Program-made: the position numbers and the translations under genes
Notes under the pieces: generated by a model
Database searches by the model: none
Told to the model about the DNA's origin: nothing
The model's input: the letters and a program-made list of their open reading frames with translations, nothing else
Part shown: positions 13,650 to 26,026 of the stretch, piece after piece
Numbering within the stretch: the stretch's first letter is position 1
How the letters are laid out: every line of letters starts with the position of its first letter
From: Lingula anatina
Lineage: Eukaryota; Brachiopoda; Lingulata; Lingulida; Lingulidae
Direction of reading: 5' to 3'
DNA length: 64,000 nucleotides
Assembly: GCF_001039355.2 (NCBI RefSeq)
Contig: NW_019775494.1
Coordinates: forward strand, 69,939-133,938

Positions 13650-15299
13650 TAAAGGTATTTATTACAATCAGCCCTTTTGTTTGAGCCCATGTATTCCTAC
13701 CTCATTCTTTGAAACTTAAGGAACAAAACGTCATCTTTTCACTACTGAAATGTCAAACATTATCTTCAACTGACAGATGTAAAGACGATCTTTAACATAC
13801 TGCCCACATTCAATATATGGATACCCATGGCTGTTTAATAGGGTAGCTGTTTAAGGGTTTTCGTGTTATTGGGTGTTCTCATTGTTTGAATTCGTGCATG
13901 ATCAAATTGCGTTATTTCAATAGCTCGATATCGTAGATTTTCATTTAAGTACTGAGTAATAATGTCTCCAGGCTCAAAGGGCTGCTTGGGGCCATGACAT
14001 TTTACTGCGATTAAGGATGTTCAGAAGACGAACAGGAACCAAAATATACCTTTTTCAATTACTTGGAGCTTAAGCAATCGGTTCATGTTCACTGACGTTA
14101 GCATATCCTTCAACTTTGAGTTTGATTTCAATTGCACACAATTGAGGATGCGCGGTAGAATGTATCATGAGAATCAAACCCCAGTATGACCGTACATGTA
14201 CTTTTACATCATGCGGATAGAATGCGAAGACTCAATACTCAGACACGTACAGCAGGCCTTACTTGTGCTCCGGAGATCGAGGATGATTATAGACATATAC
14301 ATTACCTGTTTACTACCTTTTCTTATTCGTGCTGGGGTAGGTCTCGTCTTGGCGTGGGGGCGGGGGTGGTGGGTGGGAGCTAATGTTCCACTTTTCTGGA
14401 CAATGGCGTATGTGAAGAAGCTGTTTTAGTTTTGTAAAGATAATAGTCCCAATATGCAGGCCGGAAATAAACAAGTCAATTCGTGAGAGGGGGTACAAAC
14501 AAATTTATGTGCACACACACAAACACACACAAACACACACATACATTTAAACTTTTACGGTGTTTAAGACGACTGCATACTCTGAGTAACGAGCAAAATG
14601 TTTACCGGAAAAAAATAACGTCTAATTTATTCATAAATATTAAAAATACTTGAATATTAAATTTTAAAATACTTGACTTGTCGGTTGTTAATATTTTACA
14701 CTTGAGGGGGGTCGTGTTAGCGTACTATCTTTTGCTTGCTTGCAGCGACCCCATGTCAATACCTTTCGTTAGCGTTTGACAAATAAGCGGTAAGTACTAT
14801 AAAGTTTGCTTTCTTTTTATTACTTCCCTGACCATTGTTTAAGGGGAAAATAAACGCAGGCTGGTTGTTAAATGGCACAATGGATACATGTTCCCTACGA
14901 AAAACTAAATAAGGTGTTTTACTACAAGACGTGTGTAAAGTGCAACACGAATCAGATAAGAATATAATAAGAATTAAGTTGCAAGCAAAAACAAGTTGAA
15001 GTTGAAGCATAACAAAGACCAAAATTACGGAAAATATGATAGCATAGGTATACAGAAAGAGTGACATTTATATGGACACCGGAGGAGGCATATTTGCCTT
15101 TACCTTCACGTGCACATTACCTATATTGTAATTATATATCATCCTTTTCATCCTGCATCATCGCTTTTTACGTTTTTACCAAGCAATAGTAGACTTTTTA
15201 CTTTTAAAGGCACTTAACTCTTTTTAAACAGCTTTTTTCCAAGTGCAGTGATGCATTTTAATTTGATCTCAAAACCAAATTCTTAATTTATTAATTTTA

Positions 15300-15412
15300 T
15301 TACTTTTACTCTGTATATTATGAAACTTGCTCCAAAAGGAAAATGATTTTCCGATTTTCATAATTGGCTAAATAAACTCTTATCTTATCTTATCTATCTT
15401 ATCTTATATATG
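15300..15412 (+). mobile_element. Possible non-LTR retrotransposon 3' tail
   Basis: AT-rich sequence containing AATAAA (15371-15376) runs directly into a tandem CTTAT pentamer array (about 15378-15408). Short simple tandem arrays straight after a polyadenylation-like signal are typical 3' ends of some LINE/SINE families. No upstream open reading frame supports an intact element. Confidence 0.25.
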
Positions 15413-15603
15413 ATGACCTTTTGTGCAAATTGCTTTTTAAGGAATTGTATTTTTATGACAATTATAGCCGTTCGGTGTATTTCAGGCGATTTTGCTCCCA
15501 TTTCAAGTTTGACCTTGATACACACGCATGACCTTCACCTCCGACGACTAACAAACTATTGTCCTTTAATTTTTTCATAAATTTAATTAAGTACATTATT
15601 TAA

Positions 15604-15604
15604 N
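15604..15604. other. Single unresolved base (N)
   Basis: Isolated N in AT-rich DNA. Comparable single Ns at 37344 and 45777 suggest placeholder contig joins. Confidence 0.8.
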
Positions 15605-16117
15605 AATCATGTCTATGTTTTGAATCCACTGTACAATGGAAAAATCTCCATTTACACAAAAGATGTGTATGGCTAGAAATTGTGAAAATCGACTCTTTCC
15701 TTTCATATGCTTTTGCTCACTCACACGCTCGCACTCTAGCACGATTTCTCTTAACTAGGAACAAAACGATGATCAGACATTGCATAATAAAACGCAAGAG
15801 TCAGCTGGCGCCATTTATTATTTAGCTGGCGTCTGGCACGGTGTACATGGTTGGAAACAGTCTTGTGTATTTGGTCTTTCACGACGGAAATTTGATATCC
15901 GCAGACGTCGCTATCTCTTAGATCCCAAGATCCCTGAGGAGTGGGTGTGAAGGCTAAGGAAGGTGGGTTCTAACGGGTCGGTAAGAGGTGAAGCTCAGGG
16001 ACTCGAAGAATGGTGTTAACGGAGGTCGGGTGGGGTTTGAGTAACGCTATAGTTACTGGCATGAATATTGTCAAATACCGATAGACTGACGTGCATTCGT
16101 GAGGTCAATTATACGGG

Positions 16118-16118
<1 letters not shown>

Positions 16119-16183
<65 letters not shown>
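16119..16183. repeat. (TA)n microsatellite
   Basis: Pure TA tract of about 32 units, self-complementary and capable of cruciform extrusion. Confidence 0.97.
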
Positions 16184-16185
<2 letters not shown>

Positions 16186-18300
16186 TCGGATGGTTTGAAG
16201 GGATGAGTATTTTTCAAAGTATTGTTACACCTTTTATATTTTTATATTACAAAAATGAGTTTTGATTGGCGAACAATTTCTTATGTATAACTTGTGTATA
16301 ACTTGTTCAATTGTCTACCCAGTTGAAAAGTTGGGCCAAACGACACAGACGGGTGTTCACATAAACATTTTTTTTTTTTGTCAGAACGGTGGACACATAA
16401 TTATATAATTGAAATATAAAACAATAACGAAGCAGACAGCACTCCGAGTGCTTATGAGTTCACCCGTGCTTTCTGCAATCTAAGGTTATTAAATCATTTT
16501 TTATCTCATCGGCCTTTCTCATTTTATTTCACCATAACGTTTTACTGCATGGGCCCAGCATGCTTTAGCAATCGTCTATATTTATATGTACAATCAAGCG
16601 AAGTCATGGCTGTCAATTTAGGGCATCTTTGATATCCTGACAAGGTTTTCCTTTGATCATATATCTGCTAATCATTTTCTGACTGACTATAGCATGTAAG
16701 TGTAATGATACATAGAGCGTGTTATCTATGCAAATTTGAACAAAGCGAAAAACATATGAGATACCTTTTGAAATGACGTTCAGACTTTTTTGTGAAATCC
16801 AATCAGTCTTAGTCGTGATGCCTGGTATTATCTTGGGGAGTTTGGAACTGATAAGGTTATAATGCTTATAATGTTTTTACATAAAACACGGCATAATGTA
16901 ACGGTTCTGCATGGTTCAGCGCCCCCTTTGGGCCTAATGTTCAGTACCAATTTTGCGTCGCGCGCGCGACAGCTACGGGATTAATTTTGTAATGTGCCGG
17001 TTGAGCCCACGGTGCATAGTAACCAAACATGGAATGTGTGTCCCGCGCGGCTTATTCTTCAACACTCATGCGATAGCCTTTGACGCTCTTATGTAGTTAA
17101 ATTGACAAGGAATTCCCATAACTAATGTACCAACTGTATGTTCAACAAGGTCTGAGGCATTTCCGTATAATCTGACTTATTGGATTTTTTGAAACCTTTG
17201 ATGACAATTCCCCAACGGTACACCAGCGTTAACAACTTAGTTCTTTAAAACAGCACATAATTCAAACTCAATACATCAGATTTTAGAGCAAATAGTACGT
17301 GAACATTTTCATATAATCAGACACACTGGTGCATATAGCGTGAATAATCTGGCAATGGATAGGCAAATAAACACATAGTATTTTAAAAAGATAATCAGTT
17401 ATAGGTTCAAAAAATAAGTGAAACGTAAGGCCTTGGTTTTTAAGATGCACAAATATATGGAACATATAGCCCAGTTGTGAAACGATCAGAATCCATTTCT
17501 GTAAACTGCAAATTGAAAGACATACTGTACAGCTGCCCGATACGGGGAGTTATTAAGAGAAAGCAAAGTAAGTAAACATAAAACATTTCAGACCATTTGC
17601 AACTTGAAGCCCTTAGATGTAATGCTGACAATATGCTTTGTGCAGTGTACGGGAAGACCTTTTAGCGGAACTTAATTGCAGGTTTTTGCACACAATACTG
17701 CAAGAAAGATCTGTCTTTGTCATTGGCAATATCGTGCGAGTAGATGTACCTTCAATGTTTTCAAAAGAATATTTGCTAGGGTCTGTGATTACATGATATC
17801 TTTCAACTGTACATAATGTGCTTATACATTGTAACTAGTTTTTTCAAAGGTTTGGATCAATCAACCGTCGCAACTCGTGTCGCCCCTATTGTCTTGGCAA
17901 CACCAACGCGCTATCTTGGTTTCCAGAAGAAACACTTAAAATCATTTCTGAACCGATGATTCCTGCTGTCCTCCATAAATCAAACGATAAAGTTCTACTG
18001 TCTTCATGGGTTGTTAACTCCTGCCTTCCTTGAAACCAACACCACTTTGTTTACTAATGGAATATGCTTATGCCACTTTAAGTCCAGCGGCAGCATAGAG
18101 ACGATATGATGCTTTATAAAACATACGATCGGTAGTATTTCCTATAATAATTGACTGCCAGGACTGTTAAGCTGCTGCAAATACCCAGGCCTCACTCATT
18201 AACAGATTTCTCACTATTATCAATATTGAAATAATAAAGTGATTGCATCGTCACCTACCCTTGTTTATTTGCCACCAATTGCCTAAAAGCAGAAACGATG

Positions 18301-18439
18301 TTCCAGGTTCAGGCATGCGCAGTTGCACAACATCTGATGACGTCACAGCCAAGTGGTGAACGTGCTATATATGAAGCCGATATAGTTTGGAGACAGCTCT
18401 AGCTTAGCGCCGTTGTGGTTAAGGAATAGCGCGCTTAAG
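18301..18439 (+). promoter_or_regulatory. Core promoter and non-coding first exon of the GPCR gene
   Basis: The elements are ordered as in a compact RNA polymerase II promoter. An NRF-1-like GGCATGCGCAG (about 18312-18322) is followed by a perfect full CRE palindrome TGACGTCA (18338-18345) and a TATA box TATATATG (18366-18373). A start site is then expected near 18395-18400. A consensus splice donor AAG|GTAAGTAAG follows, with the exon ending at 18439. The spacing from TATA to donor leaves a leader exon of about 40-45 nt. It lies 1 kb upstream of the GPCR start codon on the same strand, with no other gene between. The CRE suggests cAMP/CREB-responsive transcription, which is inference. Confidence 0.55.
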
Positions 18440-18713
18440 GTAAGTAAGCCCTAGGCAGATAAATTCACCAATCGGCTAAAATCTGACATTGTTGTATATA
18501 TTGTAACATATTTTTGTTGAAAGCGTGAACGTCGAATGACCAAAGGAAAGAAAGAACGCTTTTCCAGATGATTGCTTTTACATCAATCTTAATATCTGAA
18601 AAAAAAAAAGATTCATTATGTTGCCGGGGGGTTGTAGAGTCTGTTTTGCTAGTTCTACATTTGGTCTTATGATAGTTAAGAAAAGTGTGATTTTTTCAAC
18701 CAATTTATTTCAG
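18440..18713 (+). other. Predicted 5' UTR intron of the GPCR gene
   Basis: The donor GTAAGTAAG at 18440 pairs with the best acceptor in range, a T-rich tract ending TTTATTTCAG at 18704-18713. The resulting second exon would carry a 5' UTR of about 720 nt with upstream ATGs before the coding start at 19436. A later, weaker acceptor (CAACAG near 19275) would shorten the leader. Confidence 0.4.
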
Positions 18714-19435
18714 TGAGTTCACTTGAACCATATTGAACGTTATGACATTAAATGACGCAAGCCCACTAGGGAATATGCACGTGGAAGGTTTCACGTGGTA
18801 TAGGCCGTGAACTAGGAAAATTAACTCGACACTGAGAATCAATCTTCATGTACTTTTCATTATGCCGATAGATGGAGCGCTTGCAGTTCGAGTCTATCCA
18901 CTGAGGTCGAAACCTCGAATAGCAATCATTCTTCATAAGCAAGATCCTTTGAGAGACTAAGAGGTGTGAGCAGATCTGATTATTTTATTTTTTACACAAA
19001 GCGTGTAGCTTGTCTTGATAATGAATTTAAAGACAAGAACCTGCGCTGTTAGAATACATAATATGCTAGTACACTGTTGAGAAAGGTCGGGCAGCAGGCG
19101 AGTTTACCTCCCGACTCGTGACATCGAAAAACTGAAAAAAATTACATTGAGATACCGTGTATAGAGAGTTGAGCGTCTATAGAACCTGAATATGACTAAA
19201 TGTTTTTCATCAAATAATCGTGTGGAATGATATTGCAAGGAGACTTCAGACATTTGAGCACGAATTACTAACAACAGAAGGCATCTGCTTAGTCGTCATT
19301 TGTGAGCGCACTGGGTACCGTTAATGAGTGACGATAAAATGACAGCTTTTGTGATCATTCGATCTCTTATTGATCTGGAAAAAGTCGGTGTTATGTGAAG
19401 GACACGACTAACGTACCACATCAAAACTTGCAACA

Positions 19436-20638
19436 ATGCAAGACGATGGCATTTTTGACGTTGATAATGCGTCACAATGGCAAAACGACACGGACTTTTA
19501 TTACGACACCATACTACCGCCATTGTTTTTAAAGGCACTATCCGAGTATTATTTTCCTTTGCTTGCGATCGTGGGCTTCATTGTGAACATTATATCTTCG
19601 ATCCTGTTCAGCCGAGCACCAAATCTTCGAACCATCTCAAAATCTCACTATTTAGCCGCAATGACGGCGGCAGACGCAGGGTGTCTCGCCACGGCGCTAA
19701 TAAATTGGTCACCTACCATTAACATTAACCTTTTTCTGGTAGAGGGCCTCTGTCAGCTGATCCTTTGCTGCAGTTACATATTCCATTTTCTCTCCATATG
19801 GTTCACCATTGCCTTCCTTACGGATATATACATATGCACATGCATGGTGGGCAAAGCTCGAAAAATGTGCACAGTGCTACGGAGCAAGTTTGTCATCACC
19901 GCTTTAACTGTTCTTGCCATTGTGATGTTTTTACACATAACCTGGATGTCGGGGATTGTTGAGGGACAATGCGTACTCCTGGTGAAGTACGAACCAAGCC
20001 TGGCCGTCATCGATTCAATACAGATGGCAGTAACTATATTCATTCCAGACGTGTGTATTTTAGTCCTTGTTGCTTTGATAGTGCGTAAGAAAGTCTTCGG
20101 TGTATGCATGGCCAAGCGACGCCTCAGCTCAGACGCAAATGGCGCTACACAGTGCCTCAACACCACCAACGACCTAAGCAGACCTGCTCCAAAATCGCCC
20201 CAAAGGAGAGAAAATGTCAACCACAAACAAAACTTAAAGATGAATTGCCTTGCTGTGAGTTTAGTTGTTTTGCACGTACTCATTATTATGCCGGACCACG
20301 TTGTTAAATTACGTCTTCATTATCTCCAGTTTAGTGATGGACATCAGCCGGACCTTAACGAATATCATCTCCAGTGGTTGCTTTCTAATATAGGCCAGCT
20401 GCGTTTTGTACTGGACTTTATTATATTTATTATTGTTCTGCGAGACTTTAGAATTGCCCTTCGTTCCCTTTTGGCCTCTTGGCACAGCAAAATGATGCGA
20501 TTGTTAAAGGCTTGTTTCTGTACTGACAGGGTTCGATATAGCGATGGAAGAATAATAGAAGAAAGCTTCTCGTTAACTGAGGAACCCGTGTCTAAGTCAA
20601 CTTCAGATTATGAGAAACATGGTGATGTACCAATGTAG
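19436..20638 (+). CDS. Rhodopsin-class peptide-receptor-like GPCR, divergent
   Basis: Seven-transmembrane receptor of 400 residues in one exon, expected at the plasma membrane. Two N-glycosylation sequons (N11, N17) precede TM1 (about 38-59; N51 at 1.50). TM2 spans about 70-91 with D80 at 2.50. TM3 spans about 106-134, with C106 able to pair with C179 in extracellular loop 2. TM4 is about 152-173, TM5 195-217 (P204), TM6 270-289 (P286) and TM7 314-336. The spacing after TM3 and the words ICTC and KARKMCT resemble invertebrate FMRFamide-receptor-like and orphan peptide receptors. Key class A microswitches are altered: DRY is D130-I131-Y132, the TM6 CWxP tryptophan is missing, and the NPxxY position reads D327-F-I-I-F331. 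Cysteines C360 and C362 could be palmitoylated. The start was chosen as the first ATG of the open frame, just before the N-glycosylated tail. The ligand is unknown and coupling may be unusual. Confidence 0.9.
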   Translation: MQDDGIFDVDNASQWQNDTDFYYDTILPPLFLKALSEYYFPLLAIVGFIVNIISSILFSRAPNLRTISKSHYLAAMTAADAGCLATALINWSPTININLFLVEGLCQLILCCSYIFHFLSIWFTIAFLTDIYICTCMVGKARKMCTVLRSKFVITALTVLAIVMFLHITWMSGIVEGQCVLLVKYEPSLAVIDSIQMAVTIFIPDVCILVLVALIVRKKVFGVCMAKRRLSSDANGATQCLNTTNDLSRPAPKSPQRRENVNHKQNLKMNCLAVSLVVLHVLIIMPDHVVKLRLHYLQFSDGHQPDLNEYHLQWLLSNIGQLRFVLDFIIFIIVLRDFRIALRSLLASWHSKMMRLLKACFCTDRVRYSDGRIIEESFSLTEEPVSKSTSDYEKHGDVPM

Positions 20639-21223
20639 ATGCAGAAATGGTTTTTCGAGATATTTATTTACACACAGTAGTTGAGATGGCCTTTTGCGTT
20701 TGTGCATTTTAAAAAAGTGGCCTTAAAATACGATTCGCAGCAAACCCTTTTCTTGTTATTGCCGGGGTTGGCGGATGGCGACGGAGTCGCTGATTATTTG
20801 TAAAAAGATGAATTGTAACCGTTTTCTATGTACAGTGTGTCTGTATATATTCTGATGAATGTGTCTGTCCGTGCCGTCGTTGTTGCTGTCCGAAACATCA
20901 GTCCTTATGACTGGCAAACTGTACCTATTTTTGTTTTAATTTTAATTTACTGAGTAGCTCTGTTGGGTTAAAAAGAATTCACTTCGAAAAAAGGCATGAT
21001 CGGATAATTTTGTTTTCAAAAGTATTTGATTTTTTTGGTTCGCCCCTTAAATACCTAACCGTATTTTTACATTAATCTTAAATTAACTGAGTGGATTTGT
21101 AAGTTAATGAGACAGAAAATCGACATAATCGGATTGTTTTTTTTTTTTTTGTGTGACCATTTTTTCTTTTTGTAAATGTTGTTGCACTTATTTATTTATT
21201 TTATTTTTTGCTATTAGGTGTCC

Positions 21224-21258
<35 letters not shown>

Positions 21259-22220
21259 TTTTTTTGCCAGCTATGTTGTTTAGGTTGCCATTGTTTTTCA
21301 AACAGAGTAACGCACAAATCCCGTCTCCATGTAGTTGTCCGGGGAAAAGCAACCCCCTCTCCCCAACACTTGTTTGAATACATTAACCCACAAGGACGGG
21401 AAGCAGGAGACCTACTCGTCCATAATTATATTTCTGAATGTGTACCACACCCTAACATTTGCCTCCTGAGTTCGAAGGTCTAGCTAAACGGGAGCTGAAA
21501 GCTGAAAAGAGAATAGATAAAATATAATGAAATAGACCTAGTTAACCAAACCAAACAATCGGTCTAAAAAAGGAAAAGAGAGAGTTGGTGAGAGAGGGGG
21601 AGAAAAATAATAATGATTTAAATTAAATTAAGAAGATGTAACTGTGATATCCCTTACTTGCATTATGGGCCGGATGCACTGGGCTGGTCAACATATTTTT
21701 GTGAATCTGCTTCACGAAATTCACCATTGACATAAAAAATATAAATCGGTGTCTTATTGATATTTTCACTTTTCTGACAATTGAATGAAAACGTCCATGG
21801 GTTATTATCTACGAACATGGCTACCTTTTGAAATTAATACTGTTTGCTTTTATTTGGTTCATATTGTACTATACGTGTAGGGGCACTTGCCGAAAGACAA
21901 AATCAGTTTTCCTTAAGTTGATACATGTATCATTTTCCAGGAAACATAAAACTTTTACTCACTTGATAAGTTCTACAATGCTCATGGTACATGCATAGTG
22001 CACCTTCATCTGTTAAATGCAACACATTTGGGTGGCGCTAGAATGCAAAATTTCTTTGACAGGTGACAAAAGGGACTTATGCCAAAATATTTGGTCCATC
22101 TACGAAACGTCCTGAATACGTTTGAATGTTTATAATGTGAAATACAGCATGCTCTAACTGTATTCTCTTACTGCATGTGGGGTTATAGGAGACAGACCTA
22201 CGATACATTGAAATAATAAA
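20639..22220 (+). promoter_or_regulatory. Predicted GPCR 3' UTR and polyadenylation signal
   Basis: The first canonical AATAAA after the stop codon is at 22215-22220, followed by T/G-rich TGTTTATTGTTTATG, a typical downstream element. This would give a 3' UTR of about 1.6 kb. It contains a T homopolymer of about 30 (21226-21257). Earlier non-canonical signals are possible. Confidence 0.4.
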
Positions 22221-24659
22221 TGTTTATTGTTTATGAATGTTGTTATCTTTACATGAGAGGCAGTTTTGTTAAGGCCTTAAAGGCTTGATGAGTTTTGTTA
22301 TTTCAATAAGAATTGATGGCAATATTACAGGTTTGAATTGAAGATTTTTAAGAACAATTTATTTAATCGTGTCTGTAATATCTTGGAAATTTTCTTATAC
22401 TTAAGTATTTTCTCACGGAGCTTTACAGTAAGCATCCTTCGTGACCCAAAAATACTTGACAACGATTATACGACAGCCATTGATGATCTTTTTCAGAACC
22501 AATAGCAGATAATATCATCTTCATCATCAGCTGCGATTATTTCAGGCGATCTGTTGTTATTATTCAGATGCGGTTAACCGTATTACCCATCTTTTGCTAT
22601 TCTAAATCTAATCTTTATCAATTAATCTACTTAATTGGTAGTATTTGGGGAATTTATCTCTTGGGTGTCGTATTTGTCTAGTTGCAGGCAGCGTGGCACA
22701 GGCAAACACCGTTGACGAATCGCCCACGGTGAGTGTGTCACCTGCGCGTCTTATAAGAGATAGTTTCTTATGAAATCACAGTAAGTCAAGACCATGCTAT
22801 TAAAACTCCTTGGAGGAATTTGCTGGAAAATAACCTTGAATTCGCAACGTGGGATTTAGATAGGATTACCCACGGTCGACAAAATTGCGCTGACAACACT
22901 TCTTAGCAATTTAAACCCACGCTTTGCTACGGCACGAAAATAACGGAAAGCCTTGTAATCGCCATCACAATTAACTCCAGTACACGAATCACAAATACGA
23001 CAAAAGTAAGCTAGCCAAACCACTCGACGAGGCTCTACATTGCAATTTGGACAATTCTATATGTGTGAAATTCCCAATGCACTGAAATCAGTCAAACATA
23101 GTATACATATGCTGGTGTAGACATTATACGTCTATATATTCATACCGCACACACACACACACACACTAGGAACTGTGCCTAACTGAAACCCACCATTGTG
23201 GGGGCACTTGCTTAAAGGTTACCTATTAGAAAAAACACCAAGGAGAAAACCATATTGCTTGACTTTCGAAGTTTAAACTCAGCAAAATTAAACAGAAATT
23301 GAAGAACGCTACGTGGTAAACTGGAATTAATATTACGGTGATTTGAGGTGGACTTAATTTTATCATTTGATTATATTTCATCGTTTTTTTTATTAATGTT
23401 TTCGATCCAAGGTGAAATATATATTTAGGTTCAAGACAAAAAAGTGCACATTAAAGGAACACACTTTCGGTAGTTATGCAGCACAATCGCACACCAATAT
23501 ATGTTCCAATCGCGGACCGCTGTTTTACAAACGGTTTAACTCGTGATTTTGTATTAGCCCGTACGCAGGGTCTTGATGTCAACGATAAACTTTAGTATCT
23601 ATACTTTTAAAAATAGACCTAGCTCCTTTTTCACGCCCTGTATTTCGGCGAAATGAAATTCAATTCTCTTCAGTTTGAAATGCCAGAAAAAATTAAATGA
23701 GACCGCATTGTCTTTGTAGAAGTTTGCTGACCCAATTTTATCTCGTTTACGTTTCTCTTCATCTACCTCGCAGCTTGCACACAAGGCACGGCGTGATTCC
23801 TTTTAATCGTTTTTCAAGGTCTTTCCAGAAACCAATGGTTATATCACTTACCCGTAGTCACCGACCGTAAAAATTACAAGAAACACGAACAAGAGGCTCT
23901 GGGACTGGCTTTGTAGAATTTACTGGCTGATTGGCTAAACCTTACGGTGGAAAGCTATTCCTAGGGCATTTTTTTCAACTGTGGTACACGTAGCAAATCA
24001 AATTTCTTCAACTGACAAATACCATATCAGTACGCTGGAGTGCACTACATGTAAAGGAATTTTCCACAGCTTTGAATCGTACCTCGGAGTAATGAGGCAG
24101 GAAATTACGTGATGAAAAACAAAGGTAAAAGTGTTAGGTAATGGTAAGCAGTAGCATATCCCCTTGACGACTTCATCCTTACATGATAATCACTGTCGCT
24201 ATCTGACCTTTGCAGTGCCATATAGCTCGTAGATTTAGTCTTTAAATTATTCCCCGATTTAATCTGTTTGGTAAAATACTAGTAGTAACTCAAATAAGAT
24301 GTGGAAAAGAACAATCTACAATCCCAAGCCCTATATTATTAGGTGTTGCAGTTTTTTTTTCGGGGTGGAGGAAATCCATTTCATACAACATAACGATAAA
24401 TGCCTGAGTTTATTGAACTCATTTTCAATTATCAATGAAGGATTTGCGTGAAATGACAAAATCACAATGTATCAGACTACTGGTGAAACATTTAAGCTCT
24501 CTTTTCTTTTTCTTACGCGTGGCAAATATTTCTCCTTCAAACCCAAGGACACGTCGTATCTATTTTACGTTTTATGGAATCGACAATAATTTATCAAGGG
24601 TACTACTACTTGACTGTAAAAGCTTTATGTGGCTAGCGGCGATGCTAACACTTAAAAGC

Positions 24660-24705
24660 ACAATAATAATAATAATAATAATGATAATAATAATAATAAT
24701 AATAA

Positions 24706-24761
<56 letters not shown>
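24660..24761. repeat. Palindromic (AAT)n-(ATT)n tract
   Basis: An AAT array (24660-24706, one interruption) is followed directly by a longer ATT array (24707-24761). The two arms are reverse complements, so the tract can fold into a long AT hairpin with almost no loop. Confidence 0.9.
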
Positions 24762-24764
<3 letters not shown>

Positions 24765-25591
24765 TTTTACATTGCATTTCATTACAATTCCAATGAGCCA
24801 TACAGATAAGATGACTGACTGATAAAATGACCGATCAAGAGCTTATTAAAAAAAGATACAAATTGCTTATTAAAAATTTAAAATTATGAGAAAATACAAT
24901 GTGCGTTAGACCTTTCTATTCAGTATAATAAATAAATATATTCTAAAGTCTAACTTGTCTTGGTGGACCTGGGATGAGTAAATAGTAGACCACAAAGAAG
25001 AAGCAATTGTGACCCTAGTGCGGTATTGTTCGGTTTGTATTTTCTCTGAGACAAGCCCATTATTTTTCTTTTCGCAAACTCGCTCTGGTTTGTCCATGGT
25101 CAAATATGATCCACACTTTCGATCCTAAAGCTAGCACAAGCTGTCGACTGAAGTTCTGCCGTGCAACCTTCCCCTGCTTTCTCCAATCATGAAAAGGTTA
25201 AAGTCAAATCAAAGTATATATGATGGAGAGGATATTGAGGAAGAAGAATGATTAAGTAGGCTAAGCGTGTAGACTGATTCAATAAAAGACAATCGCTGCC
25301 AGTCGTGAAGTGATAAATAACGCAAAACCCATGAATCCGCAATACGGCTGTCCCGTCTATTGGGGTCACGTCAATAGGCTTCGTTCACACCCAGAGATCG
25401 CATCTGAATCGATCCTCATAACGCACAGTGTGGTTCTCGGCATTACAGGGCAGTTTGGAGTCATTCAGCGGCATGCAGATCGAATTTTTTTGCACGCATT
25501 TTGTTGTATGTCTATCATTTCCTTTCTCCAGTACATTGCAAAAGATAACATTTGTGATTTCCGCAAGACTGATAATCACTGAAAGCGTAAG

Positions 25592-25761
25592 CTGCGTTCA
25601 GAGCAGCGGACCAAATAGTCCGCGGGTCAAATATGAAGACCCAATAAAAAGCTTGCCGTCTTATCGATAATAGACACTGAATAGATTACCCATGGGGAAG
25701 TATTCAAGTGGGTCGTCCTTATTTGACACGTGGACTAGTTAGTCCGCTGCTCTAAATGCGA
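25592..25761. mobile_element. MITE family 1 copy
   Basis: Begins CTGCGTTCAGAGCAGCGGAC and ends GTCCGCTGCTCTAAATGCGA; its interior carries GACACTGAATAGATTACCC and AAGTGGGTCG. Same orientation as the copy at 10210-10388, with a mutated central palindrome. Non-coding. Confidence 0.65.
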
Positions 25762-26026
25762 CCTTAGTCCCGCATACCATATTGGTTGTGACACTGTATT
25801 ATACTGAAGACAATAATGGGTGTGGACAGGCTTTTAAAATAATTTCCGTATATAGATGGGTTTGTCTGACGCGTTTTGTGCAGCGACTCGTCCATCCTTG
25901 TCTGTGGACAGGGCTAGTGGAATTGTTCCATAACAGTGCATGTAATTCAGCCCCAAAAGTGGTATAAACGTGAAGACGAAAAGATAATGAAACAAAATTA
26001 ATTCTAATGCTGAATCTTACAGGAGA

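Larger units (their letters stand above)
5450..18300. other. Gene-poor stretch with transposon debris
   Basis: No gene recognised. It contains a Penelope-like tail (7424-7532), MITE family 1 loci (9348-9535, 10210-10388), a non-LTR-like tail (15300-15412), microsatellites and one unresolved base (15604). A minus-strand open stretch at 11294-11740 (148 codons) has no recognisable motif and an AT-driven composition. Confidence 0.6.

Noticed and set aside
18873-18920. tRNA B-box-like word near AGTTCGAGTCTATCC
   Set aside because: No A-box at the right distance and no cloverleaf could be drawn.
19774-20283. 169-codon minus-strand frame opposite the GPCR
   Set aside because: Antisense shadow of a real coding exon; its composition follows from the GPCR codons.
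24435-24809. 124-codon frame ending in poly-Ile
   Set aside because: Half of it is the AAT/ATT microsatellite; no conserved sequence precedes it.
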